Shown here: one piece after another, positions 12,185-22,797 of the stretch
Numbering within the stretch: the first letter of the stretch is position 1
How the letters are laid out: every line of letters starts with the position of its first letter
Source: Allium sativum
Taxonomy: Eukaryota; Streptophyta; Magnoliopsida; Asparagales; Amaryllidaceae
Direction of reading: 5' to 3'
NCBI GenBank assembly: GCA_030737875.1
Contig: CM060922.1
Location: forward strand, 305,775,456 to 305,839,455
Length of the DNA: 64,000 bases
Translations under genes and position numbers: made by a program
The notes under the pieces: generated by a model
Seen by the model: the letters and a program-made list of their open reading frames with translations, nothing else
The model's database searches: none
Told to the model about the DNA's origin: nothing

Positions 12185-12470
12185 AACACTTATTAGTGTT
12201 GCTATGGGGGAGTGGCAATTTATTTCCAACGCATATAATCATTGGTAGATTTTCTTTCCCAACGCTTGTAAACATTGGTATATTTTCGTTCGCAACAATT
12301 ATAAGCATTGGTAGATTTTCTTTCCCAACGCTTACAAACATTTGTAGACTTTATTTTCCAACACTTACAAGCATTGGAAGGATTTTGTTTGCAACACTTA
12401 TACATGTTGCAATATTTTTGTTTGCAACGCTTATACATTTGCAAGATTTTCATTCACAATAAATATAAAT
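12185..12470. repeat. CACTA subterminal repeat array
   Basis: About eight degenerate units of 30-35 bp built on CCAACGCTTATAAGCATTGG followed by TAGATTTTCTTT. Each unit core is itself an imperfect palindrome. The array opens with GCAACACTTATTAGTGTTGC at 12183-12202. Such arrays bind the element's DNA-binding protein (TNPA) in En/Spm. Both frames over this stretch (12196-12462 and its complement) are by-products. Confidence 0.75.
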
Positions 12471-12741
12471 GTTAATAGCAGTAGAAACTATGTATTAGTA
12501 GTTCCATTATTCTAACAATAGTAGGTAATATATGGCTAACATGATTACAATATAGATCATATTTGATATGAATTTGAAACTAATATTATTCTCAATTTAA
12601 ATGGTATAATTCATTTAATACCAATAAACAACATTCATAATCAAGTAACGAAGTAGAATATCAGTTAAAAACAGAAAAGTACAATACATAATTAAGTTGC
12701 TAAATTCAATACATAATTAAGTTGCTAAATTCAATATATAA

Positions 12742-13429
12742 TTAAATTCTACAAATATTGAATACGAAACTCGAACATATAAAAAAGCCTCCCTCTAAAG
12801 ATTCACATAACTTGTACATTCTATTTTGAGGACCATCATAAATTGGTGCATCCAGGTCAAGCACTTCAAACATGCAAATTACTTTCACTACATTCGGTAT
12901 CACCTTCCTAAAGTGACAAATTGTTCTTGTTCCAACATAACCTTTAGCTAATTCCTTCCCTAAATCGTGTGACAATAGCATTATGTATGTCTTTTCCATT
13001 GTAGATGAATGAATATTGTTAAGTGACACGGCTAGAGAAACAGTTGCATTATTATTTATATGAGGATCTCTTAAATTAGAAGCACCTTCTATATATGGAA
13101 TTGTAGCACTTGTAACATGTTTTTCTTGCAAATTAGGTTTAAATTTCATAAAAGTTGAAGTAATTGAATTGATGGTGTTACTAACTTGATTAGATACTTG
13201 CCTTTCGATCTCCAATTTCTAAACGGGAAAATCCACAGCTTGTTTTTTCAGTTATAGCTTTTATAACTTGAGCCACTTTTACTTGTTTTATAGAAGAAGT
13301 AGAATAATTTTTCTTCATGTCGGAACCAAAAAATTCTCCAATTAGATCATTTGCAGGATCTTCTGCTGCACCATTAGAACTACCATCCAATTTCCTCTTT
13401 TCTTCCGCTTCCTCTAGAAGTGCCTGCAT
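12742..13429 (-). pseudogene. Putative CACTA C-terminal coding remnant
   Basis: Two overlapping minus-strand frames. 13429-13190 begins MQALLEEAEEKRKLDGSS and 13215-12742 begins MEIERQVSNQVSNTINS. The first has an acidic/charged coiled-coil-like start, as found after the Transposase_24 domain of plant CACTA proteins. The second has LSHDLGKELAKGYVG, which looks like a folded protein rather than random sequence. A frameshift around 13200 separates them. I do not recognise a specific catalytic motif. The placement downstream of the Transposase_24 fragment on the same strand suggests they are one decayed ORF, but the link is inferred. Confidence 0.5.
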
Positions 13430-13504
13430 TCATCTATTAAAATTTTCAATTCCTTTTTTTAAAAAAAAGCATGAGTATTATACTGATAATCACGGTTGTA
13501 CCGG

Positions 13505-13890
13505 ATATCGATAGGCTTAGTTTAAATTAAGCCTTGTAGGCTCAGTTTTAACCGAGCCTCGGTTTTACTGAGCTATGCTTAGTTAAAACCGAGCCGAGTG
13601 GCTTGGTAAAAATGAGCCTAGGCTCACTTTAAACTAAGCCAAGCGACTCAATGAGACTGAGCTGATTTGCTTAGTAAACCTGAGCTTTGGCTCAGTTTAA
13701 ACTGAGCCTTGTAGGCTCAATTTTACTGATCCATCATGCTCAATTTAAACTGAACTGAAGCTCGATTTTATTGAGCGTATAGCCTAGTAAAATTGAGCTT
13801 CTGAGCTGAGGCTCAGTAAAGCTGAGCCTACGAGGCTCAGCTTAAACTAAGCCGAAGCTAAGTTTTACTTAGCCACTCGGCTCGGTTTAA
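13505..13890. repeat. Array of about 24-bp palindromes
   Basis: About 16-17 degenerate units around the perfect 20-mer palindrome GGCTCAGTTTAAACTGAGCC (best copy near 13693). Variants include GGCTTAGTTTAAATTAAGCC and GCTAAGTTTTACTTAGC. Spacing is about 20-27 bp. Flanks carry the words GAGAGGATTGTAGTGCCAAG (13896) and, 1.1 kb away, GAAAGGATTGCAGTGCCAAG (15017). Confidence 0.88.
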
Positions 13891-15319
13891 ATTCGAGAGG
13901 ATTGTAGTGCCAAGCATTAGGAAACTTTTCATTTAATTCCATTGCCTTCTCTAACAACTTTAGCATAACTCCATTCATTAAGAAATATGTCGATTCACCA
14001 AACCATTCAAAAGAAATAATAAAACACTTTGGATAAGCATGACAAATGAAAACAATTATATAAAACGATAGAATAAATATGCCTTCAATTACATTAAAGT
14101 GGATTGATGTTATGAATGCAACTGAAGATCTTTGTTGCTTAAGGTAAAACGAAGAACTAGATAAATTTTCCAAAGACATATTGGCTACATAATATAAATA
14201 AAACCACATGTTAGGCAGATAAAAAACAAATCCAATAACATTAAAGTGGTTCAATATTATGAATGCAGATGAAAACCTATGTTGTTTTAACAAAAGTGAC
14301 GCACAAGATAAATCAGCCGAAAAACCCCTGGAAGATTAGAAAAGGAAGGAGCCTAGGAATATCTTTTAATTATGTCCGTTGTAATACACATAAACACACA
14401 TCCACACCTATATATGTAGATATGTAATTTATTTATATTAGTGGTTACTTTTATCAATTTACTACCCTACATATACATATGTAGAAAAGCCTTTATTATT
14501 TTCCTTCAGATAAAACATATAATATAAGATTTTCATATACACCCTCAAAGAATCAATCGTTAAATGAAGTCAAGCCAAAATTAATGAAGAAGAAATTACT
14601 AACAATGGTTAGAATGGAATAGAAGATAGAAAAAGGGGGATACAGAAATGATGAAAAAGTTATGTTGTTGTAAAAAAACAAAATGAGGCAACAAACCAAT
14701 TGCCTAGCTTAATGAGCTTAAATAAAGCTCAAGCATGATTTAGATGGCTCTTATATTTTTACAACACAACATAATGTAACATATTAATGAGTGTGCATGT
14801 CTACATGCATATATACATGTGTATGTACACACATTGTTAAAAATTTACAATTTTAGATTATTATTTTTCAAATTGAACAGCTCCAGTTATAATTTTATAA
14901 TTAAAATCCAATTCAAAACTCAATCAAACTAATATCAACCAATTTATGTTGTAAAATCTCAACAATCAAATTTTATTGCCCTTCAAACAAAAAGGATGGA
15001 ACAAGAGTTTAAACCCGAAAGGATTGCAGTGCCAAGTATTGTTATATTGGAAAGTATGTTTCTGATCACTTTGTCAATATGGGGGAAAGTTAAAGATAAC
15101 AGGGGTTTGGTTTATTGCGGATAGGTTAGAAAAGTGAACAACTAACTGAATATGACCATAACGCAATTTTACATACTTTTCCGCGGCACATGGTAGTACT
15201 TCCCCTGATTTTCTTTTATATCCATCCTTCCAAATCGCCGTTCGTGAAATATTTGCTTCTGGATTTGCTAAGACCTATAAGAAAGATCAAAGTTGATAAC
15301 AAATAATTAATATAACATT
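13891..15319. other. CACTA-internal non-coding stretch with duplications
   Basis: The minus-strand frame 14293-13865 contains two tandem related segments (LKQHRFSSAFI / LKQQRSSVAFI, each followed by HFNVI), caused by an imperfect local DNA duplication around 14090-14290. A second duplication pairs 13888-13916 with 15009-15038. I see no domain, and this is probably intron or decayed spacer. Confidence 0.45.
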
Positions 15320-15547
15320 TTATAAACAACCATTTAGAAAATAAAATTTAAATACCATTTCATCATGCATTCTATGATAAGGTTTCCTTCCTAGAGTATG
15401 AGTGATTTCATTTTTCACTTTGTTTTTTGCATTTCTTTTACATTGCTCTACCTTTTGATTCGTATACTCAATATCAAGTAAATTTTTCCACCACACTCTA
15501 TCTATATCATTTGGACATCTATCAATGGCAACATATTTAGGAATCAT
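15320..15547 (-). pseudogene. Transposase_24 (Ptta/En/Spm) remnant
   Basis: The minus frame reads MIPKYVAIDRCPNDIDRVWWKNLLD, then KVEQCKRNAKNKVKNEITHTLGRKPYHRMHDEM. The pattern of a Trp-rich start, a Lys/Asn-rich helix (KRNAKNKVK) and a HTLGRKPYHRMHDEM block corresponds to the plant Transposase_24 family, where related proteins have NKxNRxKxxxxHTxGxKxFxRxxxE. In CACTA elements this lies C-terminal to, or on a separate product from, the main transposase. The fragment is about 75 codons and lacks the remainder of the domain. An intron-like AT-rich stretch follows on both sides. Family assignment is by motif memory only. Confidence 0.68.
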
Positions 15548-15560
15548 AGTTTCATCAACT

Positions 15561-16254
15561 TTAAGAAGACCTATTCATAATGTTGACTTAATTGATCTAT
15601 GATACGATGGAAAAAATTTCTATGATAATGGTCGAGTTATGGTAGGATCTGCATCCATGTCAAATTCTTCCTATCATAAAAAAGGGAAAAAAAAGAAATT
15701 ATGAAATAGTCAAATATATCATAATTTACACTTGATGGTGAAATTGATAAGAGTGTAAGTACAAAAATCTCTTCCCATAGTTTATCCTTATAGAAGCTAT
15801 CTACTTCCTATCATTCTTTATAGCCAATGAGTATATGACAATGAATTAACTTGCCACAATGTGTACTCCATTTAAATAAATATTTACCTTTACCACTACC
15901 AACGCTAATTGTTATAAAGTATTTTTTTTTACCTTTGGGTGGGTGAGGTTCAACCATCTTTGTTGTACTAAAATTTGCATTTTTGATAACATCGTTTGTC
16001 ATTTCAGTGAAAAATCCACATAAAAAAGAGCAAACAAAATGTTACATTAATGTAACACATAAAAGACATTTGCAAGACATCAACTCACAAAACAAATTGA
16101 TCGTAGTTTTGAAAGACATTAATAGAAGGAAATCATACATTTCACAACACAACGCAATTGTATAATACATTAATAAGAGTTAATGCATGATCAAAATAAG
16201 CAAAATACATGCAAAATAGTTTCAATAAACATGTTTATTTCGATTGAATACATT
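15561..16254. other. CACTA spacer, no recognised gene
   Basis: AT-rich spacer. A small minus frame (16002-15811, with PHPPKGKKKYFITISVGSGKGKYLFKWSTHC) has a composition compatible with a decayed exon but no family I can name. The opposite-strand frame at 15983-16165 is a shadow. Confidence 0.35.
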
Positions 16255-16800
16255 TCAAAATGGTTCTAAATTTGGTTGTTCTTTCAAAATAGATAGATAG
16301 GTTGTCGGTACTTCATAATCATCTATATTATCCATAATGTGTTTTTGAGAACGTCGAACAATGGACCAATCATAATTTTGTGTAATTTTGATATAAAATA
16401 CTTGACTTGCTTTGGACGTAAGTATAACAGGTTCATCATATTCTCAATTGGTATGTTTGAGCATCTTTAAGATTACTACTAACAAAATTGTATCTAGACA
16501 AACCTTACATCCATTTGTTTTATCTCCAACGTTTACCCAGTTGCATTATAATACCACATGTTGAGAATCATAGTAATTAAATTCCATGATCTCTTTAATA
16601 ACACCATACTAAGTAGTATCATCATCCATAAGATTTAGATCTTTTGAACTTGCAACAAATGTAAAGATCGCATCCATGCAGACATCACTATCTTGCGTTG
16701 AAATGGTGTCATCATAATGTTAAAGAGAGAATGTATAACCGTTCACTTTATACTTAAGATAATTTTTGACTTCCTACTTTGGACCACAAACATACAACCA
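16255..16800 (-). pseudogene. TNP2-type transposase C-terminus (DUF4216)
   Basis: Translating the minus strand from 16800 gives VNGYTFSL, stop, HYDDTISTQDSDVCM, then YGVIKEIMEFNYYDSQHV. Next come CNWVNVGDKTNGCK, a frameshift, EYDEPVILTSKASQVFYI, DWSIVRRSQKHIMDN, and an end at LEPF plus stop near 16255. This matches the order of blocks in DUF4216 of plant En/Spm transposases: a V/VNGxxF start with a TQxSGV block, YYGVIEEIxELxY, CxWVxV, EPYxLASQAxQVFYV and DWxxVRRxxPRD. The N-terminal catalytic part is not found in the window. Internal stops and at least one frameshift make this a pseudogene. Confidence 0.83.
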
Positions 16801-17560
16801 TAATATTGTGTTCATGCATTTTTCTTCCACTAACTGTTAAGAATTAACAAAATTAATATAATAAGAATAGTTAAGAAGAAACACATTACTTACAAGTAAA
16901 TATATCGCACCTTCTTATGTAGCCAATCAACAAATTTAGATTGGACTGTTACTTCTGCTTTTGAGATAGTTTTCCTTTTGCCACGAAGACCGTCTTCTAA
17001 AGATAAGCGGTATGCACTACAAATTGAATATCATGGGGGGGTGTATATATATATATTCTTAACTAAATGTTCTATAGGTATTAAAAAGGTGAAAATTCGT
17101 AACATGTAGCATTCATCTCGTTATGGAATATCAATTCTAAATAGTAACCATTACCAAATCTCTGATCATTCCACTCTAAATAACTTGAACGGATTATCTT
17201 CAATGATTGAACTCTCATATATATCATCACCATTCTCATCTAAAAAGGATGCTTGTTTAGAGCTATGATTTCCATCATCTGGATTTGACATATATTTCAT
17301 TGCATATAGACTGATTCTGAAACAAGGTATGCTTCAGAAATTGATCCTTATGTATACCTTTTATTACTGTGTATATTTTCGCAATCCTTCATAGCCCTAG
17401 TACAAAAAAATTAATATGCATATTTACAGCTAGTTACTTCACAACCCTTAGGTAAAATAATTTGAATGCAAAAACAATATTTACCTTTCAAATGGATACA
17501 TTCATAAATAATTCGATGGTCCACAAAAGCAGAGCTTGATCTGCTAAATGTACCATCAAA
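16801..17560 (-). pseudogene. Further decayed CACTA transposase exons
   Basis: Short minus-strand pieces remain, for example KAEVTVQSKFVDWLHKK near 16990-16920 (compare the FxxWFxxxV segment just before the DUF4216 region) and TFDGTFSRSSSAFVDH near 17560-17510. No continuous frame survives. Sequence continuity is cut at about 17561 by the E0 LTR. Confidence 0.5.
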
Positions 17561-18898
17561 TGTGCAATGTCCCGTATTTTTACGGATAATTAATTAATCT
17601 ATTTAATTAATTAAATAATGGTTATGAAATTTAAATGGTTATTTAATTAGATAATATTGAATATTTAATTAATATTTATAATATAAAAATATATTATAAT
17701 TTCTGAAATAGTCAGAAATAGTAGAATTGGCAATATTCTGGGAATTGGATAATATAAGGGATTTAATCAGTTTAGAATTAGATTAGAATAACGAATATAT
17801 TATTTGAACGACAGTTGAACATATAATTTATATTATAATTATAATTGAACACGAAATGGCGCGGCAGTTTGCTATTTGGCGATTCGAACTTTAAATGAAT
17901 ATACAGAATCCGTTTTAAATCGGATTTCCGTGAAACAAGAAACGTCCGGAGCTGGTGAAGTATGTTTTTCTAGTGGAAGAGAAAAACCAGGATTCCGTCA
18001 TGTAGATTTTGATTTATGTCCAAATCAAATTTCCAAATAGTCGCTATGGAATTCCTTTATAATTTATAATGATACATAAAAGGAATTTCATTATAAATCG
18101 AATATCGATTTAATCGGGATTTCAAGTACGGAGATATAAATTCAAATATGTTATTTCAGAGCTGTATGATATTTTATTTGGATGTATATACGATAATATT
18201 AAAAAAAATTAATTTAATTATTTTTAAATAGATTTATATATCTAAATGGTTTATTTAGAGTTTTAAAAATAGCCAGTTTTGCAAATGAACTCCATTTTTG
18301 ATGAAACTAATTTTTTGGATCCGTAATGTCAAATTATTGTTAGATTCCAAGTTTCGTGATTTTTGGAGTCAGTGTGTGGCCATATGGATTTTTAATGTGA
18401 AAAACAGTTAGTATTTTGGCGGTTGAAAAGACGCCGTGTGAGCAAACGGAGTCAAAATTCGACGAAACCAGTTTCGTTGGGTCTGTAATGTCGAACTAAA
18501 GGTGTATGTTCATTTTCATGATTTTTGAATGCTGTGTATGATCACATGAATTTTTAGAAGGCAAAAACGAATATAAAATGATAAAAATAAAATATCTAAT
18601 AAATATCTCCACAAATATCTCAAACCCTTTCTCCTATAATAACCCCATAACATCCCTCTAAACCTAATTTCAATCGTTCTCTGGTTAAACTCTTTTCAGC
18701 CGATTTATTCCGTAGACAAAAAAAAAAAGAAAATTCAGAGCTTCATAAATCCACAACAAATCAACAAAAATCCTACAAATCACTAAACTTATATATTTGG
18801 AATTAGGAGGAGTCTCTCTTCACGCTCCCGTCCTTTTTGCAGTATTCGACGGAAGATTTATTCGCTGGTTTTAACACAGCGTTTGTTAGGGCCGATGA
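17561..18898 (+). mobile_element. E0 5' LTR, piece 1 (U3 and start of leader)
   Basis: The sequence TGTCCCGTATTTTTACGG near 17568 is identical to that after the PPT at 63374. The 3' LTR begins TGTAATGTCCCG while this copy reads TGTGCAATGTCCCG, so the exact first base is uncertain (17561-17568). It contains the two-copy U3 module (about 18280-18540), a TATA-like CCTATAATAACC near 18633 and the beginning of the leader up to GGGCCGATGA. There it is split by R1. Confidence 0.85.
18894..18898. repeat. Target duplication GATGA (left of R1)
   Basis: GATGA directly precedes TGTAATAACCC at 18899 and recurs directly after the terminal CGTTACA at 25064-25068. Confidence 0.9.
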
Positions 18899-19807
18899 TG
18901 TAATAACCCGGAAATCCGAACCAATTTAAAAAATTTATTTTGGCAATTTTGATGAATATTGAATATTTAAAATGATTTATTTTAAATAATAAAGACGAGA
19001 AATTTATTTTCGACGAAGTTTAAATGAATAATTTTATTTTAATTATATAACGAGCCTGAAATGGCGCGGTAGTTTGAAAATTCGATTTCGAATTTCAAAT
19101 GAATATACAGAATTCATTTTAAGTCAAAATTGGACGAAAAAAGAAATATTTGAATTTGTTTAACTATATCTTTCTAAAGGATGTAAGAAACTGAAATTTC
19201 GTTTTATAAGTTGAAAGATACGTCCAGTTTAAAATTCAGAAAAGTCGCTGTGGAATTTATATTGTATATATATATATAAAGGCCTTAAAAATAGCCATTT
19301 TGCAAACGACCACCGTTTTCGACGAAACGACTTTTGTTGGATCCGGGATGTCAAATTATTGCTAGATTAAAATTTTCATAATTTTCTGAATCGATATGTG
19401 AGCGTGGTGAATTAAAACGTGTTTTGATAGTTTCAATCAATTTGGATCGACCAGAAAACGACCATTTTTCAAACGGTCTTCAAATTTGACGAAATTAGTT
19501 TTGTTAGGACCGTATCGTCAATACGAAGCTAGGAATAATTTTTCTGTAATTTTTAGAGTTATTATGTGGCCCTGATAAATTAAAATATACGTTCAGATTG
19601 AATATATATAGATTTATATTTTAATTTTGATGAAAACCTATCGTAACGGCCGAATTGGATTATGAAACATATCCCATTGTATTCGTAATGTGGGTAATTA
19701 ACTAGGGGCGACAGTCGTTGGGTCTCGTTTGGAGTTCGAATAAAGTCAACCTTTCAAGAGAATAAAATTAAATAAATAATTAAATTATTTAAATAAATGG
19801 AGCCCCC

Positions 19808-19829
19808 TTTATACTCTCTCTCTCTCTCC
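19808..19829 (+). promoter_or_regulatory. TATA-like site and CT tract of R1
   Basis: CCTTTATACTCTCTCTCTCTC lies about 910 bp into the LTR, just before the GC-rich leader. A TATA word followed by a pyrimidine patch is typical of plant core promoters. The equivalent offset in the E1 LTRs has TATAAAAGGG. Confidence 0.5.
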
Positions 19830-19864
19830 ACCGTATCCCTTTCAGAACCGATCTTTAAATAAAA

Positions 19865-20130
19865 AGAAAAAAACCGCGGTGACCCAATCGGCCGCCACCC
19901 AACCATCGAGCGCCCCCTCCAACACCCCCGCCCACCTCCCTCCGCCACCCCTACCTCTGACAACCGCCCTCTTCCTCCTCCCCCTTCCTTCCTTCTCCTC
20001 CTACCACCACTCCAAATCAGCCTCAAACTCGACCAAACCCGAAAAAGACCGCCGCCGAGACCATTGTAGGCCTGCCGCCACCTTCAGCCTCCGGCACCTC
20101 ACCTCCTCAGCCATCCCGCTCCCCTATTTC
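19865..20130 (+). other. GC-rich leader region of R1
   Basis: An abrupt C-rich island in AT-rich DNA. A sense frame starts at 19879 (MTQSAATQPSSAPSNTPAH...) and is Pro/Ser/Thr-rich in its first half. It meets a donor-like GCT|GTGAGT with GT at 20134-20135. Its offset of about 970-1230 bp from the LTR start matches the islands in the other LTRs. I recognise no domain, so it could be a leader, an upstream ORF or a captured first exon. Confidence 0.55.
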
Positions 20131-20164
20131 GCTGTGAGTTGCTATTTTATTTCTATTCATTACA

Positions 20165-20660
20165 TGTAAGAAAAATGTGATTTTTTTTCTATGTATTGAT
20201 GTAAGAAAAAGGTGATTTTTTTCTATGTATTCATGTAAGAAAAATGTATTTTTTTTTTCTATGTATTGATATAAGGAAAAGATGATTTTTTTTCTATGTA
20301 TTCACATTGGAAGAAAATGATATTTTTTTAAATATACATAGCATTGTTTTACATAGGAAAAAAATGATTTTTTATAAAAATACATAGCATTGTTTTACAT
20401 AGGAAAAAGGTGATTTTTATAAATATACATAGCATTGTTTTACATAGGAAAAAAGTATTTTTTATAAATATACATAGCAATGTTTTTCATAGGAAAAAAA
20501 GTGATTTTTTATAAATATACATAGCATTTACATAGGAAAAAAAGTGTTTTTTTTTTATAAATATACATAGCATTGTTTTACATTGGAAAAAATGATCTTT
20601 TATAAATATACATAACATTGTTTTACATAGGAAAAAGATGATTTTTTATAAATATACAGA
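20165..20660. repeat. Tandem array, about 45-60-bp units
   Basis: Units carry AAATATACATAGCATTGTTT plus ACATAGGAAAAA and GTGATTTTTT. There are about nine or ten degenerate copies, the first few being a variant with CTATGTATTGATGTAAGAAA. Confidence 0.8.
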
Positions 20661-21107
20661 GGATTGTTTAACATAGAATAAAAATATATACAAGCATTGT
20701 TATAAAAGTATACACAAGCATTGTTTTAAAAATATATACCTTCGTTGTTTTAAAATAGAAGAATATAAAAATATGATTTTTATCATGAAGAGAAGAATAT
20801 AAAAATTTAATTTTTATTTATATAGATTAACAAAGATATGATTTTTATATATGTAGCGTTGAACTAAAAATTTGATTTTTAATATAAAAATCATATGAAA
20901 CGGATCTCAGTGGAAACATGGCGAGATTTTCTACATATGAAGAGTCGCGACGTTTGGTTTAGCTTCTTGGTGAGATCTCCTCACTATAATTTCTTATACA
21001 GTTATTTATTTCATAACTGCATATATGAACTGTTCCCCGTCGTCTACAGACCATGAAGGACTTGTTTGTTTGATTGTGTTGTGCAAATTGATTGTGATTA
21101 TATCTAT

Positions 21108-22130
21108 GAAGTAAATAAAACATTCATATGTTGAATAAATTGTTTGAACGATAAAATTCACATTTTATCGTATATATGAAGTAAATAAAACATTCATATG
21201 TCGAATAAATTGTTTAAACGATAAAATTCACATTTTATCGTATATATGAAGTAAATAAAACATTCATATGTTGAATAAATTGTTTGAACAATAAAAATAA
21301 CATTTTTATTGTACGTATGAAGTATATAAAATATTTATATGTTGAATAAATTGTTTGAACGATAAAATTCACATTTTTATCGTATATATGAAGTAAATAA
21401 ACATTCATATGTTGAATAAATTGTTTGAACGATAAAATTCAAATTTTTATCGTATCTATGAAGTAAATAAAACATTCATATGTTGAATAAAACATTCATA
21501 TGTCGAATAAATTGTTTGAACGATAAAATTCACATTTTTATCGTATCTATGAAGTAAATAAAACATTCATATGTTGAATAAATTGTTTGAACGATAAAAT
21601 TCACATTTTTATCATATCTATGAAGTAAATAAAACATTCATATGTTGAATAAATTGTTCAAACAATAAAATTTACATTTTATCGTATATATGAAGTAAAT
21701 AAAATATTCATATGTTGAATAATTGTTTGAACGATAAAATTCACATTTTTATCGTATACATGAAGTAAATAAAACATTCATATGTTGAATAAATTGTTTG
21801 AACAATAAAAATAACATTTTTATTGTACGTATGAAGTATATGAAATATTCATATGTTAAATAAATTGTTTAAACGATAAAATTCACATTTTTATCGTATA
21901 TATGAAGTAAATAAAACATTCATATGTTGAATAAATTGTTTGAATGATAAAATTCACATTTTTATCGTATCTATGAAGTAAATAAAACATTCATATGTTG
22001 AATAAATTGTTTGAATGATAAAATTCACATTTTATCGTATATATGAAGTAAATGAAACATTCATATATTGAATAAATTGTTTGAACAATAAAAATAACAT
22101 TCTTATTGTACATATGAAGTATATGAAATA
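21108..22130. repeat. 71-bp tandem array, about 14 copies
   Basis: Each unit contains GAAGTAAATAAAACATTCAT, TGAATAAATTGTTTGAACGA and a short hairpin CGATAAAAttcacaTTTTTATCG. Copies are highly alike, with single-base changes and a few truncated units (for example near 21480). More diverged units continue to about 22330. Confidence 0.9.
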
Positions 22131-22464
22131 TTCATGTTTGAAATAAATTCTGTGAACGATAAAAATAACATTTTTATCATGTATGTAAAGTAATAAAAAT
22201 AGTCATACTTTGAAATGGATTCTAGTTTGTTAAAAATAACATTTTTAACACATATATGAGTATGTAAAATAGTCATACCTTGAAATAAATATTAGTTCGC
22301 TAAAATTATCATTTTTAGCGTATATATGGTATATATAAAATTGTCATACGATGGAAATATTATTAGTTTGCTAATAATATTATTTTTGGCTTATATATGT
22401 ATTGTGTTAAATTATATACGCGTTGAATGAATGTATAAAAGCGTCTTATGAAAATGTATATATG

Positions 22465-22797
22465 GGCATTGTATGAAAATATACATATACGATATATTGA
22501 ACAGGTCATAGCAAGGAGGCTAGAGAAGAGGAATAAAATTGTGTGCCCAACAAATAGGTACATATTTACTATTTTGTTTGGGGTATGATGATTTTATGAG
22601 CCGATTGGCTAGCCGCTTGGCTGTTTCTTTTTCTTTTTGGATTGGAGAGGCCTGTATGGCGATTTCGGGATTTTCCCGGTACTTCCGTGCAGGGGCGGGT
22701 ATGGCGAATTTTTTCGAAATTTTAGGGTGTTAGCCAAATTTTTGAAAAATTAGAAAGTTCTTAGAAACTGAAAAGTTGAAGAACTTGAGCCAGAATA
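22465..22797 (+). other. Internal-region core embedded in R1
   Basis: Contains TCATAGCAAGGAGGCTAGAG, GCCGATTGGCTAGCCGCTTG and GGGTGTTAGCCAAATTTTTG in the same order as the internal regions of E1 (about 55730-55990) and E2 (about 36965-37220, minus). It stops at GAGCCAGAAT, before the GAGGACGAA motif and PPT, and LTR sequence resumes directly. A frame ending ...ANFFEILGC, stop, is similar to the ends in E1 and E2 (FFENLGC / IFENLGC). Confidence 0.85.

Larger units (their letters stand above)
12169..17560 (-). mobile_element. Degraded CACTA (En/Spm) DNA transposon
   Basis: Minus-strand protein remnants match the C-terminal part of TNP2-type transposase (DUF4216 region, 16255-16800) and the Transposase_24 (Ptta/En/Spm) domain (15320-15547). 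Subterminal direct and inverted repeats start at 12185. A decayed terminus may be CATTGCAAACAATTTTAGCA at 12169, comparable to CACTACAAAAAA termini followed by GCAACACT. The other end is missing: E0 inserted at about 17561, and the rest would lie beyond the right edge of the window. Many stops and frameshifts show that it is inactive. Confidence 0.72.

Noticed and set aside
21108..22130. CRISPR-like array
   Set aside because: Units are contiguous near-identical tandem repeats without unique spacers, in a plant LTR.
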